A stretch of 13,404 bases of DNA from Desulfobacteraceae bacterium. Lineage in GTDB: Bacteria; Desulfobacterota; Desulfobacteria; Desulfobacterales; Desulfobacteraceae. The stretch covers positions 1 through 13,404 of the forward strand of contig WFQS01000323.1 of NCBI GenBank assembly GCA_015486915.1, read 5' to 3'. Made by a program: the position numbers and the translations under genes. Position 1 is the first letter of the stretch; every line of letters starts with the position of its first letter. Shown one piece after another: positions 1-6,485 of the stretch. The notes below the pieces were generated by a model. The model saw nothing but the letters and a program-made list of their open reading frames with translations. It was not told the origin of the DNA and did no database searches.

Positions 1-723
1 CTTGTTGCAGCACCTCTTGCAGCCCTTGGGCTCTCAGTCTTTCCCATGGAAACAGGTGTGCTGGCAGGACTTTTCATTGTTGCTTCCATGCCCACAACAT
101 TGTCTTCCGGAGTTGTCATGACGGGTATGGCCGGTGGTAATATGGCCCATGCATTATTTGTAACCATATTATCCAATTTTATTGGAATATTTTCCATTCC
201 CCTGATACTGTCATCTCTTATGTCCAGTCTTCATTATGACCAACAGCTTGCAATTGATCAGCATGCCATTATCATTAAACTTTTTATACTTGTTGTTTGT
301 CCCCTTTTAACCGGCATGGCAGTAAAAAACTATCTGTTGAAAAAAAATGACACTGACCTGTCAGGGCTGCAGATTATCAATCAGTTCCTCGTAATAGGTG
401 TGGTTTTTATTTCCCTTGCCGGAGCAAAAGATGTACTTTTAAGCAGAGGGTGGATTTTTTCTCAGGTTGTTTTGCTTGCTGCAGGATTTCATCTTCTGCT
501 CTTGACCTCTTCCTTTGTTCTCATAAAATTATCGGGCATTGAAAAGGGACGCAGGGAAAGTGTAATTTTTATGGGATCGCAGAAAACCCTGCCCCTTTCC
601 GTGATGATTCAGGTGACATATTTCAGCGAGTTTGGGACTGCTCTGCTTGTTTTAGTGGTCCATCATGTTCTTCATCTGATGATTGACGGGTATTTGAGCA
701 CGAGGATGGGCAAAAGAAACTGA
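1..723 (+). CDS. SBF-like (bile acid:sodium symporter family) transporter, 5'-truncated by the window edge
   Basis: The reading frame is open from base 1 and ends at the TGA at 721-723, so only the last 240 residues are visible and the start lies left of the window; the ATG at 46 is internal. The protein is strongly hydrophobic, with about six apparent membrane segments. It carries a PTTLSSGVVMTGMAGGN stretch followed by an SNFIGIFSIPL helix. I recognise this as the Pro-Thr-Thr...Gly-Asn signature of the SBF-like family (the DUF4137/YfeH branch of the bile acid:sodium symporter superfamily). Members are inner-membrane secondary transporters, probably cation-coupled; the substrate cannot be told from sequence. 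The M24 peptidase gene follows on the same strand after 104 bases with no clear terminator between them, so co-transcription is possible but not shown. Family assignment is fairly sure; specificity is unknown. Confidence 0.8.
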   Translation, partial: LVAAPLAALGLSVFPMETGVLAGLFIVASMPTTLSSGVVMTGMAGGNMAHALFVTILSNFIGIFSIPLILSSLMSSLHYDQQLAIDQHAIIIKLFILVVCPLLTGMAVKNYLLKKNDTDLSGLQIINQFLVIGVVFISLAGAKDVLLSRGWIFSQVVLLAAGFHLLLLTSSFVLIKLSGIEKGRRESVIFMGSQKTLPLSVMIQVTYFSEFGTALLVLVVHHVLHLMIDGYLSTRMGKRN

Positions 724-815
724 AAATTTATCACTTTACTTTCAATTGATCTGCGGATAAAAAATTAATATTGCTGAGGATAACGTCCAACTATAAAAAA
801 CATAACATTCAACAC

Positions 816-820
816 AAGGA
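816..820 (+). promoter_or_regulatory. Shine-Dalgarno site that sets the M24 peptidase start
   Basis: AAGGA sits 7 bases before the ATG at 828. The reading frame could be extended to a TTG at 771, but that adds 19 polar residues with no family resemblance and has no good ribosome site. The ATG at 828 is therefore preferred. Confidence 0.75.
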
Positions 821-827
821 AATTTTA

Positions 828-2015
828 ATGTTTAAAGTACCGGATTACGAAATAAATCAAAGAATAGCAAAACTTCAGAAGTTAATGCGGGAAAAGGGTA
901 TTGATGCCATGTTCATTGTTCAGCGTGTGGACCTTTTTTATTTTTCAGGCACTGCCCAGAACGGATGTCTTTATGTTCCTGCTGAAAAAGAACCTTTGCT
1001 GTTCATACGGAAATATATGCCAAGGGCGAAAAAAGAATCATCAATCAGCCATATAATTGAAATCAAATCAGTTAAAGAAATTCCAGGCCTGATTGTCAAA
1101 TACCATGGGAAAATTGCAGAAATCATTGGATTTGAACTGGATGTTATGCCGGTGAATGAATTTGATTTTTACAAAAAACTTCTTTTATGCGAAAAATATC
1201 AGGATGGTTCCGGTCTTATACTTTCCCAGAGAATGATTAAATCTGAGTGGGAGATTAAGCAGATGAAAAATACCGCTGCAATCTCTCATAAAGTGTTTGA
1301 TCATATAAAAAAAACCATAAGACCCGGGATTTCTGAAATGGAATTTTCAGGTGTTTATGAAACATACGCAAGAAAACTCGGTCATGCTGCAAAACTAAGG
1401 GCGAGAAATTATCAAAGCGAATTGTACAACTGGTGTGTTTTAAGCGGATCAAACGGCGGTGTTGTGGGAATGCTGGATTCTCCTGCAACAGGTTACGGAA
1501 CTTCCTCTGCAACTCCATATGGCGGAACAGGCAAACTGCTCTGCAAAGGCGAGCCCATAATGATAGATATCGGCACAAATATCAATGGATATCATATAGA
1601 TGAAACCAGAATGTTTGCAATGGATTTCATGCCCGAAGAAGCAGAAAAAGCATGCAGGGCGGTAATTGAAATTCATAACGCCATCATAAAAAAAGCCCTT
1701 CCAGGAACCATGCTTGATACGCTTTACAGGCACGCTGTGAAAATGGCCGAAAAAATGGGTTATAAGGACCGGTTTCTTGGCCCCAGTGGATATAAGGTGA
1801 CATTTATCGGTCATGGAGTGGGGCTTGAGCTTGTTGAACCACCTTTTATCGCAAAGGGGAAAAAAGACCGGATAAAGCCTGGAATGGTATTTGCCCTGGA
1901 ACCGAAAATGGTATTTGAGAACCAGTTCTCCGCAGGAATTGAAAGTGTATTTATGGTAACCGGAACCGGGGGGAAGCTTTTAAGTACGGTTCCGGTGGAT
2001 ATTTTTGTTAATTAA
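828..2015 (+). CDS. M24 family metallopeptidase (Xaa-Pro peptidase-like)
   Basis: This is a 395-residue cytosolic protein, the usual length for creatinase/Xaa-Pro peptidase-type M24 enzymes. Residues about 10-135 form the creatinase-like N-terminal domain (a VQRVDLFYFSG segment near residue 32). Residues about 145-390 form the pita-bread catalytic domain. All five expected dinuclear metal ligands can be placed: D247 and D258 (IDIGTNINGYHIDETR), H329 (GHGVGLELVEPP), E358 (ALEPKMVF) and E372 (AGIESVF). It is therefore probably an active hydrolase that removes an N-terminal residue before proline or splits an Xaa-Pro dipeptide. The family also includes creatinase- and DMSP-lyase-like enzymes, so the exact substrate is open. 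It lies downstream of a transporter and converges with the solute-binding protein gene on the other strand. Confidence 0.88.
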   Translation: MFKVPDYEINQRIAKLQKLMREKGIDAMFIVQRVDLFYFSGTAQNGCLYVPAEKEPLLFIRKYMPRAKKESSISHIIEIKSVKEIPGLIVKYHGKIAEIIGFELDVMPVNEFDFYKKLLLCEKYQDGSGLILSQRMIKSEWEIKQMKNTAAISHKVFDHIKKTIRPGISEMEFSGVYETYARKLGHAAKLRARNYQSELYNWCVLSGSNGGVVGMLDSPATGYGTSSATPYGGTGKLLCKGEPIMIDIGTNINGYHIDETRMFAMDFMPEEAEKACRAVIEIHNAIIKKALPGTMLDTLYRHAVKMAEKMGYKDRFLGPSGYKVTFIGHGVGLELVEPPFIAKGKKDRIKPGMVFALEPKMVFENQFSAGIESVFMVTGTGGKLLSTVPVDIFVN

Positions 2016-2053
2016 ATTATTTTTTTAGCTTTCCATGGTAAGTCAGGCAGCCT

Positions 2054-2083
2054 GCCGTTAGCCAAAAATCGCCGGCTAACGGC
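2054..2083. terminator. Stem-loop between convergent genes, possible bidirectional terminator
   Basis: A perfect 10-bp inverted repeat (GCCGTTAGCC / GGCTAACGGC) encloses a 10-base loop. It lies between the stop of the + strand peptidase (2015) and the end of the - strand binding-protein gene (2154), where a terminator for both is expected. Neither side has an immediate T-run, so it is not a textbook intrinsic terminator. It could instead be a 3'-end protecting hairpin. Confidence 0.45.
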
Positions 2084-2153
2084 CTGAAAGCAAATAATAG
2101 TATCCTGTAATAACCCCGTCACGAGGGGACGAGGTGTAGGCATCACAAAACTT

Positions 2154-2873
2154 CTATTGGCTGGCCTTGGACATAATCCTGCCGAATGTGCCATCTTTTT
2201 TCATTGAAGAAAGTGCTTTGGAAAATTTAGCGGCAAGATCTTTTCCCTTTGCATCTGCCTGAAAGGCGTAATAAACTTTCTGCCGGGAAATTGGCTTATT
2301 TTTTTCATAGGTAATAATATTGGACATGCCACTTTGCTTTAAAGCCTTCATGCCCGATTGTTTTTCCACAATAAAAGCATCAATCCTGCCTGCTGCAAGT
2401 TTTTTTAAATTTGCGATATCACTTGGAGCTGTTTCAATTTTAAATTCTTTGTTCTCTGTTATTTTTCTGGCATAGGGATAGCCAAGGGTAATGCCGACTT
2501 TTTTCCCGCGCAGGCCTTCAATTGTACTGACAGAAGGTGTTCCTTTTTTAAAAAAAACAAAATCTTCCTTAAAATACATTTCTTCTGATTTAGATACTTT
2601 TTTGTTAATCATAACATCAAGAGCAGGGAAAAAACCATCTATGATTTTTTTATTAAAGGTCATAACAGTTCTTTTAGTTGGATAAACCTTGATGGTGACA
2701 TCAAGTCCGCTTCTTTTAGCAATTTCTTTGGTTAATTCAATAAAAACACCTTTATTTTGATTTTCCACCATTAAAGGAATTGGATAACTTCCAAGTGTGC
2801 ATCCACCAGCAAAAACGTTGGAAGTAAACGATAAAACAAAAAACAAACAGGCTAAAATAACAATTCGCTTCAT
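2154..2873 (-). CDS. Periplasmic solute-binding protein (SBP_bac_3-like), paired with a chemoreceptor gene
   Basis: This 239-residue protein starts with a signal peptide (MKR, then a hydrophobic core to about residue 20). Cleavage probably falls after VFA (22/23). A cysteine at 25 makes a lipoprotein conceivable, but AGGC is a poor lipobox. The mature part reads as a two-lobed family 3 extracellular solute-binding fold: an N-lobe with GVFIELTKEIAKRSG (about 42-56) and KKIIDGFFPAL (about 75-85), then a C-lobe with LRGKKVGITLGYPY (about 121-134) and AAGRIDAFIVEK (about 160-171). Members bind amino acids or other small polar ligands in the periplasm. No ABC permease or ATPase is nearby. The gene begins 16 bases after the stop of the chemoreceptor gene, with a GGGAGA ribosome site, so the two are probably one transcript. 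The ligand is unknown. Confidence 0.82.
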   Translation of the reverse strand: MKRIVILACLFFVLSFTSNVFAGGCTLGSYPIPLMVENQNKGVFIELTKEIAKRSGLDVTIKVYPTKRTVMTFNKKIIDGFFPALDVMINKKVSKSEEMYFKEDFVFFKKGTPSVSTIEGLRGKKVGITLGYPYARKITENKEFKIETAPSDIANLKKLAAGRIDAFIVEKQSGMKALKQSGMSNIITYEKNKPISRQKVYYAFQADAKGKDLAAKFSKALSSMKKDGTFGRIMSKASQ

Positions 2874-2889
2874 ATGATTCTCTCCCTTT

Positions 2890-4605
2890 TTAAATTTTAA
2901 AATGATCTACTGCTGTCTTGAGCTCATGTGCCAGGCGGTTTAATTCATCAGTACTGGTATTAACATGTTTACTATTATCAAGCATTTTGTTTGTAGACTG
3001 ACTTATATCAGTAATATCTTTTGCTATCTCATTTGCAACCTGGGAACTTTGTGTTACATTCTCTGCTACTTCCTGAATTCCCATGGCCGCCTGGGTCACA
3101 TTAGTGGCGATCTCTTTTGTGGTTTCAGATTGTTCATTAGTTGCTACAGCAACTGCATCAATCATTTCATTAACATCGGTAATTACAGATGAAATTTCGC
3201 CAATTTCTGATACAGCCCTTCTCGTGGAGGACTGAATATTATCGATCTTTGTTTTTATTTCCTGCGTTGCGGCAGCTGTCTGTTTAGCGAGGTCTTTAAT
3301 CTCACCTGCAACTACAGCAAAACCTTTACCGGCTTCTCCAGCACGTGCTGCTTCAATGGTAGCATTTAACGCAAGAAGATTGGTTTGCTCGGAAATATCT
3401 GTGATGGTTTCCACAACTTTACCAATTTCATGTGCTGATCTGCCCAAATCCCCTATATTCTCAGATGCTGTATTAGATCTTACAACAGCATTATTACTGG
3501 CATCACGGGTTTTCCCCGTGTTCTGGGAAATCTCATGAATAGTTGATGTCATTTCTTCTGTTGCAGCAGATACCATATTAACATTAGTTGAAGCTTCCTC
3601 AACAGCTGCGGCAATGGATACCATATTTGAACTCATCTCTTCTGAAGCAGTTGCAACGGCATTGGACTTATCAGCTATACTCTCAGCATCCTGATTCATC
3701 AATTGTGAAACATCAAGCAGATCATTTGAAGAACGATTTAGTTTTTCGGAGCTTTGTGAAATATCAGTAATAATACCATGCAGCTTATTAACAAAAATAT
3801 TGAACCACCCGGCAAGTTTTCCCACTTCATCTTCACTGTCAATCTCAAGCCGTTTGGTTAAATCACCATCGCCGTCAGCGACTTCTTTAAGACCGGAAGC
3901 AACGTTATTAATCGACCTTGTAACAATAATTTTAAGGGTTAAAACAATCGCAAACATCAGAGCAACCACAATGCATACAACCACAATGATCTGTGTTGTA
4001 ATGGATTTGGTAATACTTTGATTAGTTATTCTCTGAAAATTAAGGATACCATCTTCAATTTGTTTTCTTTTGTTGTGAAGTTCCTTTGCCAGCAGACTGT
4101 CCGTATAATAAAGCTGAAGCAAACCAATTTTTTCGTTTTCATGGTAAATTGGTAATTTAAAAGAAAGTTTCTCGTTAAGAACAAGATTAGCGGGTAACTT
4201 AACGCCAGTAGTAATTTTTGGCAGCCTCCATGCTCCTGCAAACGGATTCCCGCTTGAATCGAGAATACGTATAGCACTGATTGTTGGCAGTTTCATAAAT
4301 TTTTTTAATATAGGCCCAAGATTTTCCTGATCAAAATTATAAACAAAAGGAGCTGCAATCCCGCTGCAAATTTCAGATTGCGCGCGGGATACATTTTCTA
4401 AGGATAATTTTTGATTTTTCTCATAATGCTTCAATGATTTTTTCTGGGCAAGAGAATAATTTGCTATCATAACCTGTGAAAGGTGTGATTGAAGCTTAAT
4501 TGAGATCAGGCTGCTTATACTTAAAAGAATTATTATTACCACACAAGATACGAAACTTGTTTTCAGTGTAATCCCAGGTTTTATTTTATCCAGAATAGTT
4601 CCCAT
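2890..4605 (-). CDS. Methyl-accepting chemotaxis protein
   Basis: This is a 571-residue transmembrane chemoreceptor. Residues about 17-37 form the first membrane helix and about 40-200 the periplasmic sensor. Residues about 203-228 form the second membrane helix, followed by a HAMP linker at about 229-280 and the cytoplasmic signalling coiled coil at about 281-571. The hairpin tip that contacts CheA/CheW is intact (about 406-436, including [19 protein letters not shown] and GKGFAVVA). The sensor contains [16 protein letters not shown] and an [17 protein letters not shown] strand pair, suggesting a single small alpha/beta sensor module. I cannot name the ligand. The protein ends in HFKI and lacks a C-terminal CheR/CheB-tethering pentapeptide. 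AAGGA lies 7 bases before the ATG. A binding-protein gene follows 16 bases downstream, suggesting that protein feeds this receptor. Confidence 0.95.
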   Translation of the reverse strand: MGTILDKIKPGITLKTSFVSCVVIIILLSISSLISIKLQSHLSQVMIANYSLAQKKSLKHYEKNQKLSLENVSRAQSEICSGIAAPFVYNFDQENLGPILKKFMKLPTISAIRILDSSGNPFAGAWRLPKITTGVKLPANLVLNEKLSFKLPIYHENEKIGLLQLYYTDSLLAKELHNKRKQIEDGILNFQRITNQSITKSITTQIIVVVCIVVALMFAIVLTLKIIVTRSINNVASGLKEVADGDGDLTKRLEIDSEDEVGKLAGWFNIFVNKLHGIITDISQSSEKLNRSSNDLLDVSQLMNQDAESIADKSNAVATASEEMSSNMVSIAAAVEEASTNVNMVSAATEEMTSTIHEISQNTGKTRDASNNAVVRSNTASENIGDLGRSAHEIGKVVETITDISEQTNLLALNATIEAARAGEAGKGFAVVAGEIKDLAKQTAAATQEIKTKIDNIQSSTRRAVSEIGEISSVITDVNEMIDAVAVATNEQSETTKEIATNVTQAAMGIQEVAENVTQSSQVANEIAKDITDISQSTNKMLDNSKHVNTSTDELNRLAHELKTAVDHFKI

Positions 4606-4693
4606 ATTAGTATCCTTGAAGTGTTGGAAAGGTTAAGCAGGAATTCAGGTTAGTATGCAAAATCTTCTATCTATCCTCACTTTTTGTGCCCAT

Positions 4694-4722
4694 CACATAT
4701 TTAATTAAAATCAAATAGTCAA
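4694..4722 (-). promoter_or_regulatory. Possible sigma-70-type promoter of the chemoreceptor operon
   Basis: On the - strand, TTGACT (4722-4717) is followed after 17 bases by TATGTG (4699-4694), about 90 bases before the chemoreceptor ATG. The -35 match is good and the -10 is weak. No clear flagellar sigma-28 element was found. Confidence 0.35.
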
Positions 4723-4827
4723 GGTAAAGAACAGCAATCAGATTACGGAGAAAAATTTGTTCAAGGGAAAATAAAAACCGCAAATTTTATAATTTGAACA
4801 AAAACAGCTTGTCTTCTTGTCCATTTA

Positions 4828-4887
4828 CTGCGTTGCATTAAAGGCTTAAATAGGCTGAAGCTATTAAACCTTTAATGCACTTTGCAG
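4828..4887. repeat. Long imperfect inverted repeat in the chemoreceptor/outer-membrane protein spacer
   Basis: The arms at 4828-4853 and 4861-4887 pair over about 25 positions around a 7-base loop (GCTGAAG). The core TGCATTAAAGG / CCTTTAATGCA is perfect over 11 bp, and the rest has a bulge and a few mismatches. It lies about 120 bases beyond the stop of the outer-membrane protein gene (transcribed leftward) and about 220 bases upstream of the chemoreceptor start. No T-run follows on either side. It may be a 3'-end hairpin, a small RNA body or a relic of a miniature repeat element. Confidence 0.6.
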
Positions 4888-4890
4888 ATA

Positions 4891-4945
4891 AACCACAATT
4901 ATACGCTATCTATCAGCATAAGTTCAGCTTATCTAAACTGTGGTT
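4891..4945. repeat. Second inverted repeat beside the 4828-4887 hairpin
   Basis: AACCACA (4891-4897) pairs with TGTGGTT (4939-4945). The match continues inward with one mismatch (AACCACAATT against AAACTGTGGTT). The interior holds a small ATAAG/CTTAT dyad and, on the - strand, a TATAAT hexamer (4903-4898). The rest of 4606-5006 shows no coding signal. Confidence 0.4.
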
Positions 4946-5006
4946 CACAGTAATAATGAATTTCTCTAAACCATGTTCTATAAGCGATCGTTGAATTTAT
5001 TACAGA

Positions 5007-5978
5007 TCAGAAATGATGCACCCATCGAACATTGAAACGATTTCCTTCTGATCGATTTTCCACATTACTTTCAAAATACATGTTGAAAAAAAGATGATCG
5101 TTTTTGGAAAAATGGTACACTAAGCCGGGTCCGATTCCAAATACCTTTTCCTTTGTACCGGAAAGACTGTCACCGTTCATCTCCGTTTTGGTTAATTGTT
5201 TCAGATAATAACCATTTATTCCCACCCTGAGTCTGTTTGGGATAACTGCATAGGCCATGGCAAAATTCATATGAAAAGCCTGGCCGGCCTTGGTGTCATG
5301 GGCTCCTAAAGCACGGTATTGCCTGCCGGGATCATTGTTTTTTGCGTTCCAGAGATAATGAATTCTTGTGGATGCTGTAAGCCTTGGTGTAAGGAATAAT
5401 GTACCTGCCCAATAGGGATTAAAAGAGAAAAAATTACTTCCCGGATTCAATTCCTTGTCTTTATCATATTTTCCCGTGGGAAAGATCATCTGCAATTCAA
5501 TACGCTGCATGAAGATCGGTCCTTTTTTACCCATAATCGGATCCCATTGAAGATAGGGGCCTACAAGTATATCGCCCACTCCTGTTCCATTATCCTGGGG
5601 AAACATGGAATTGGAAGTCCCGTAATCCATATTAAGACTCACAACAGGAATAATAACATCAAGTCCCCACTTGCCGCCTGCAAGTATGTTTTTATCCGAT
5701 TGATATATAAACTGGGTTAAACTGATCCACGCATCAAGATCTTCATCTGCAAAGGAGGGCAAAGCTTCTTTACCATGGGAATTTTTCAGCTCATCTGAAG
5801 TATAATACTGCAGGTACTGGGTAAAATAAAAGCCCGGTCCCGCAGGTGGACCACCGTCGAGAAAACTTGTAAATCCTAAGTTGACTGCTGGCAGATCATA
5901 AGCCAGGGTGGCAGTATTTCCCATTAGAAAAATGAATCCTGCAAAAAACAACATGGACATTAGAACAAATTTTTTCAT
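5007..5978 (-). CDS. Outer-membrane channel-like protein of the SphA / phenol MetA-pathway family
   Basis: This is a 323-residue exported beta-rich protein. I chose the ATG at 5978: AAGGAG lies 9 bases upstream, whereas the ATG at 5987 directly abuts the ribosome site, and the open frame to 6059 adds an unrelated polar tail. The N-terminus is a signal peptide (KK, hydrophobic to about 20, cleavage near TLA at 26). The mature part alternates polar and aromatic residues in strand-like runs, with [13 protein letters not shown] and [16 protein letters not shown] segments and a [10 protein letters not shown] strand near the end. It ends in an aromatic residue (VRWVHHF), as expected for BAM-inserted barrels. 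These features match the Phenol_MetA_deg/SphA group, often found beside catabolic genes for hydrophobic substrates. Its cargo is unknown. It lies downstream of a sigma-54 activator gene and a phased operator array, so inducible expression is likely. Confidence 0.78.
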   Translation of the reverse strand: MKKFVLMSMLFFAGFIFLMGNTATLAYDLPAVNLGFTSFLDGGPPAGPGFYFTQYLQYYTSDELKNSHGKEALPSFADEDLDAWISLTQFIYQSDKNILAGGKWGLDVIIPVVSLNMDYGTSNSMFPQDNGTGVGDILVGPYLQWDPIMGKKGPIFMQRIELQMIFPTGKYDKDKELNPGSNFFSFNPYWAGTLFLTPRLTASTRIHYLWNAKNNDPGRQYRALGAHDTKAGQAFHMNFAMAYAVIPNRLRVGINGYYLKQLTKTEMNGDSLSGTKEKVFGIGPGLVYHFSKNDHLFFNMYFESNVENRSEGNRFNVRWVHHF

Positions 5979-5987
5979 TTTTTTCAT

Positions 5988-5993
5988 CTCCTT
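5988..5993 (-). promoter_or_regulatory. Shine-Dalgarno site that sets the outer-membrane protein start
   Basis: AAGGAG on the - strand is 9 bases from the ATG at 5978 and touches the ATG at 5987. The spacing favours 5978. Confidence 0.7.
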
Positions 5994-6000
5994 GTTAATT

Positions 6001-6034
6001 ATGAAACATCGCTGTCTTAAAAGTGATGTTTCAT
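6001..6034. repeat. Perfect 10-bp leader hairpin just upstream of the outer-membrane protein ribosome site
   Basis: ATGAAACATC (6001-6010) and GATGTTTCAT (6025-6034) are exact inverted copies around 14 bases. On the - strand the hairpin would end 7 bases before the AAGGAG site, in a position to influence translation or mRNA stability. It could also be a protein-binding dyad, because its half-site ATGAAAC recurs in the operator array at 6228-6297. Confidence 0.6.
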
Positions 6035-6049
6035 GCTCAGTATATATTT

Positions 6050-6079
6050 TTACAGCCATACCTCTTATTATGGCTGTAA
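6050..6079. repeat. Perfect 11-bp inverted repeat, second leader hairpin
   Basis: TTACAGCCATA (6050-6060) and TATGGCTGTAA (6069-6079) are exact inverted copies separated by 8 bases. On the - strand the stem is followed by AAAATATATACT rather than T residues, so it is not a standard terminator. With the 6001-6034 hairpin it would form a structured 5' leader if transcription starts near 6168. Confidence 0.6.
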
Positions 6080-6179
6080 CCTCAAAACATAAATTCAGCC
6101 CGCATCTTTTCTTACATTAAACAGTTCATTGCTTTAAATCTCAATTTTGGTTAAAGTTACCATTGTTTTTACTTTATCC

Positions 6180-6195
6180 TACAAGGAATATGCCA
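6180..6195 (-). promoter_or_regulatory. Candidate sigma-54 (-24/-12) promoter of the outer-membrane protein gene
   Basis: The - strand reads TGGCATATTCCTTGTA, against the known consensus TGGCAC-R-N4-TTGC-W. The spacing is exact and all but two specified positions match. The weak point is GT instead of GC in the -12 element. It lies 33 bases downstream of the nearest dyad of the operator array, and the gene upstream encodes a sigma-54 activator. Predicted transcription start is near 6168-6170, giving a leader of about 190 bases. Confidence 0.45.
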
Positions 6196-6227
6196 GAGTT
6201 ACCATATAAAGGCCACGAGTCTGATCT

Positions 6228-6297
6228 TGAGACTCTCATACGGCCTCACAACCAAAATGAAACTCTCATAATTCAAGGTACTTTGCATGAGTTTCAT
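6228..6297. promoter_or_regulatory. Three operator-like dyads spaced exactly 30 bp apart (candidate enhancer sites)
   Basis: Related palindromic elements start at 6228 (TGAGACTCTCA, a perfect odd palindrome), 6258 (TGAAACTCTCA, one mismatch) and 6288 (TGAGTTTCA, a shorter variant). Their first bases are exactly 30 apart, close to three helical turns, so a dimeric protein would sit on one face of the DNA. They lie just upstream of the candidate sigma-54 element for the outer-membrane protein gene, the usual place for sites bound by NtrC-type activators. The likely binder is the adjacent 626-residue regulator, whose C-terminus has a Fis-type helix-turn-helix. Confidence 0.6.
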
Positions 6298-6382
6298 ATA
6301 AACAGTATAACCACCTTAAAATTCAGGTAATCAAGAAAAAATAAAAACAAAAACAAAAAACAATACAATTAAAATAATTTAA

Positions 6383-6415
6383 TACGAAATCTCGGAGAAT
6401 ATCCAATATCCCGTA
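6383..6415 (-). terminator. Weak candidate terminator after the sigma-54 activator gene
   Basis: On the - strand, TACGGGAT pairs with ATTTCGTA (two G-T pairs) around a long loop. A T-rich but interrupted stretch follows, reaching strong T-runs at about 6365-6333. The stem is poor and the T-run distant, so this is only a possible termination zone. Confidence 0.25.
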
Positions 6416-6485
6416 GCTATTAATGGAAGTATTTTGCCACAGTTTCACTTAATCTTATTCTTAAAATTCCTTTAAAATAAGAGTT

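Noticed and set aside
771..827. N-terminal extension of the M24 peptidase from a TTG codon
   Set aside because: The extra 19 residues are polar and unlike the family, and the ATG at 828 has AAGGA at ideal spacing.
2012..2194. 60-codon open frame on the - strand in the convergent spacer
   Set aside because: It overlaps the end of the binding-protein gene and spans the stem-loop. It has no ribosome site and an unlikely composition (CPRPANRSF and similar).
5979..6059. N-terminal extension of the outer-membrane protein
   Set aside because: It would put a polar tail before a clear signal peptide. AAGGAG is 9 bases from the ATG at 5978, and the 6001-6034 hairpin falls inside the extension.
6333..6365. 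A-rich repeats (AAAAAC units), considered as a tandem repeat or terminator
   Set aside because: It is low-complexity sequence with irregular units. No stable stem sits next to it on the - strand, so I list only a weak termination zone nearby.
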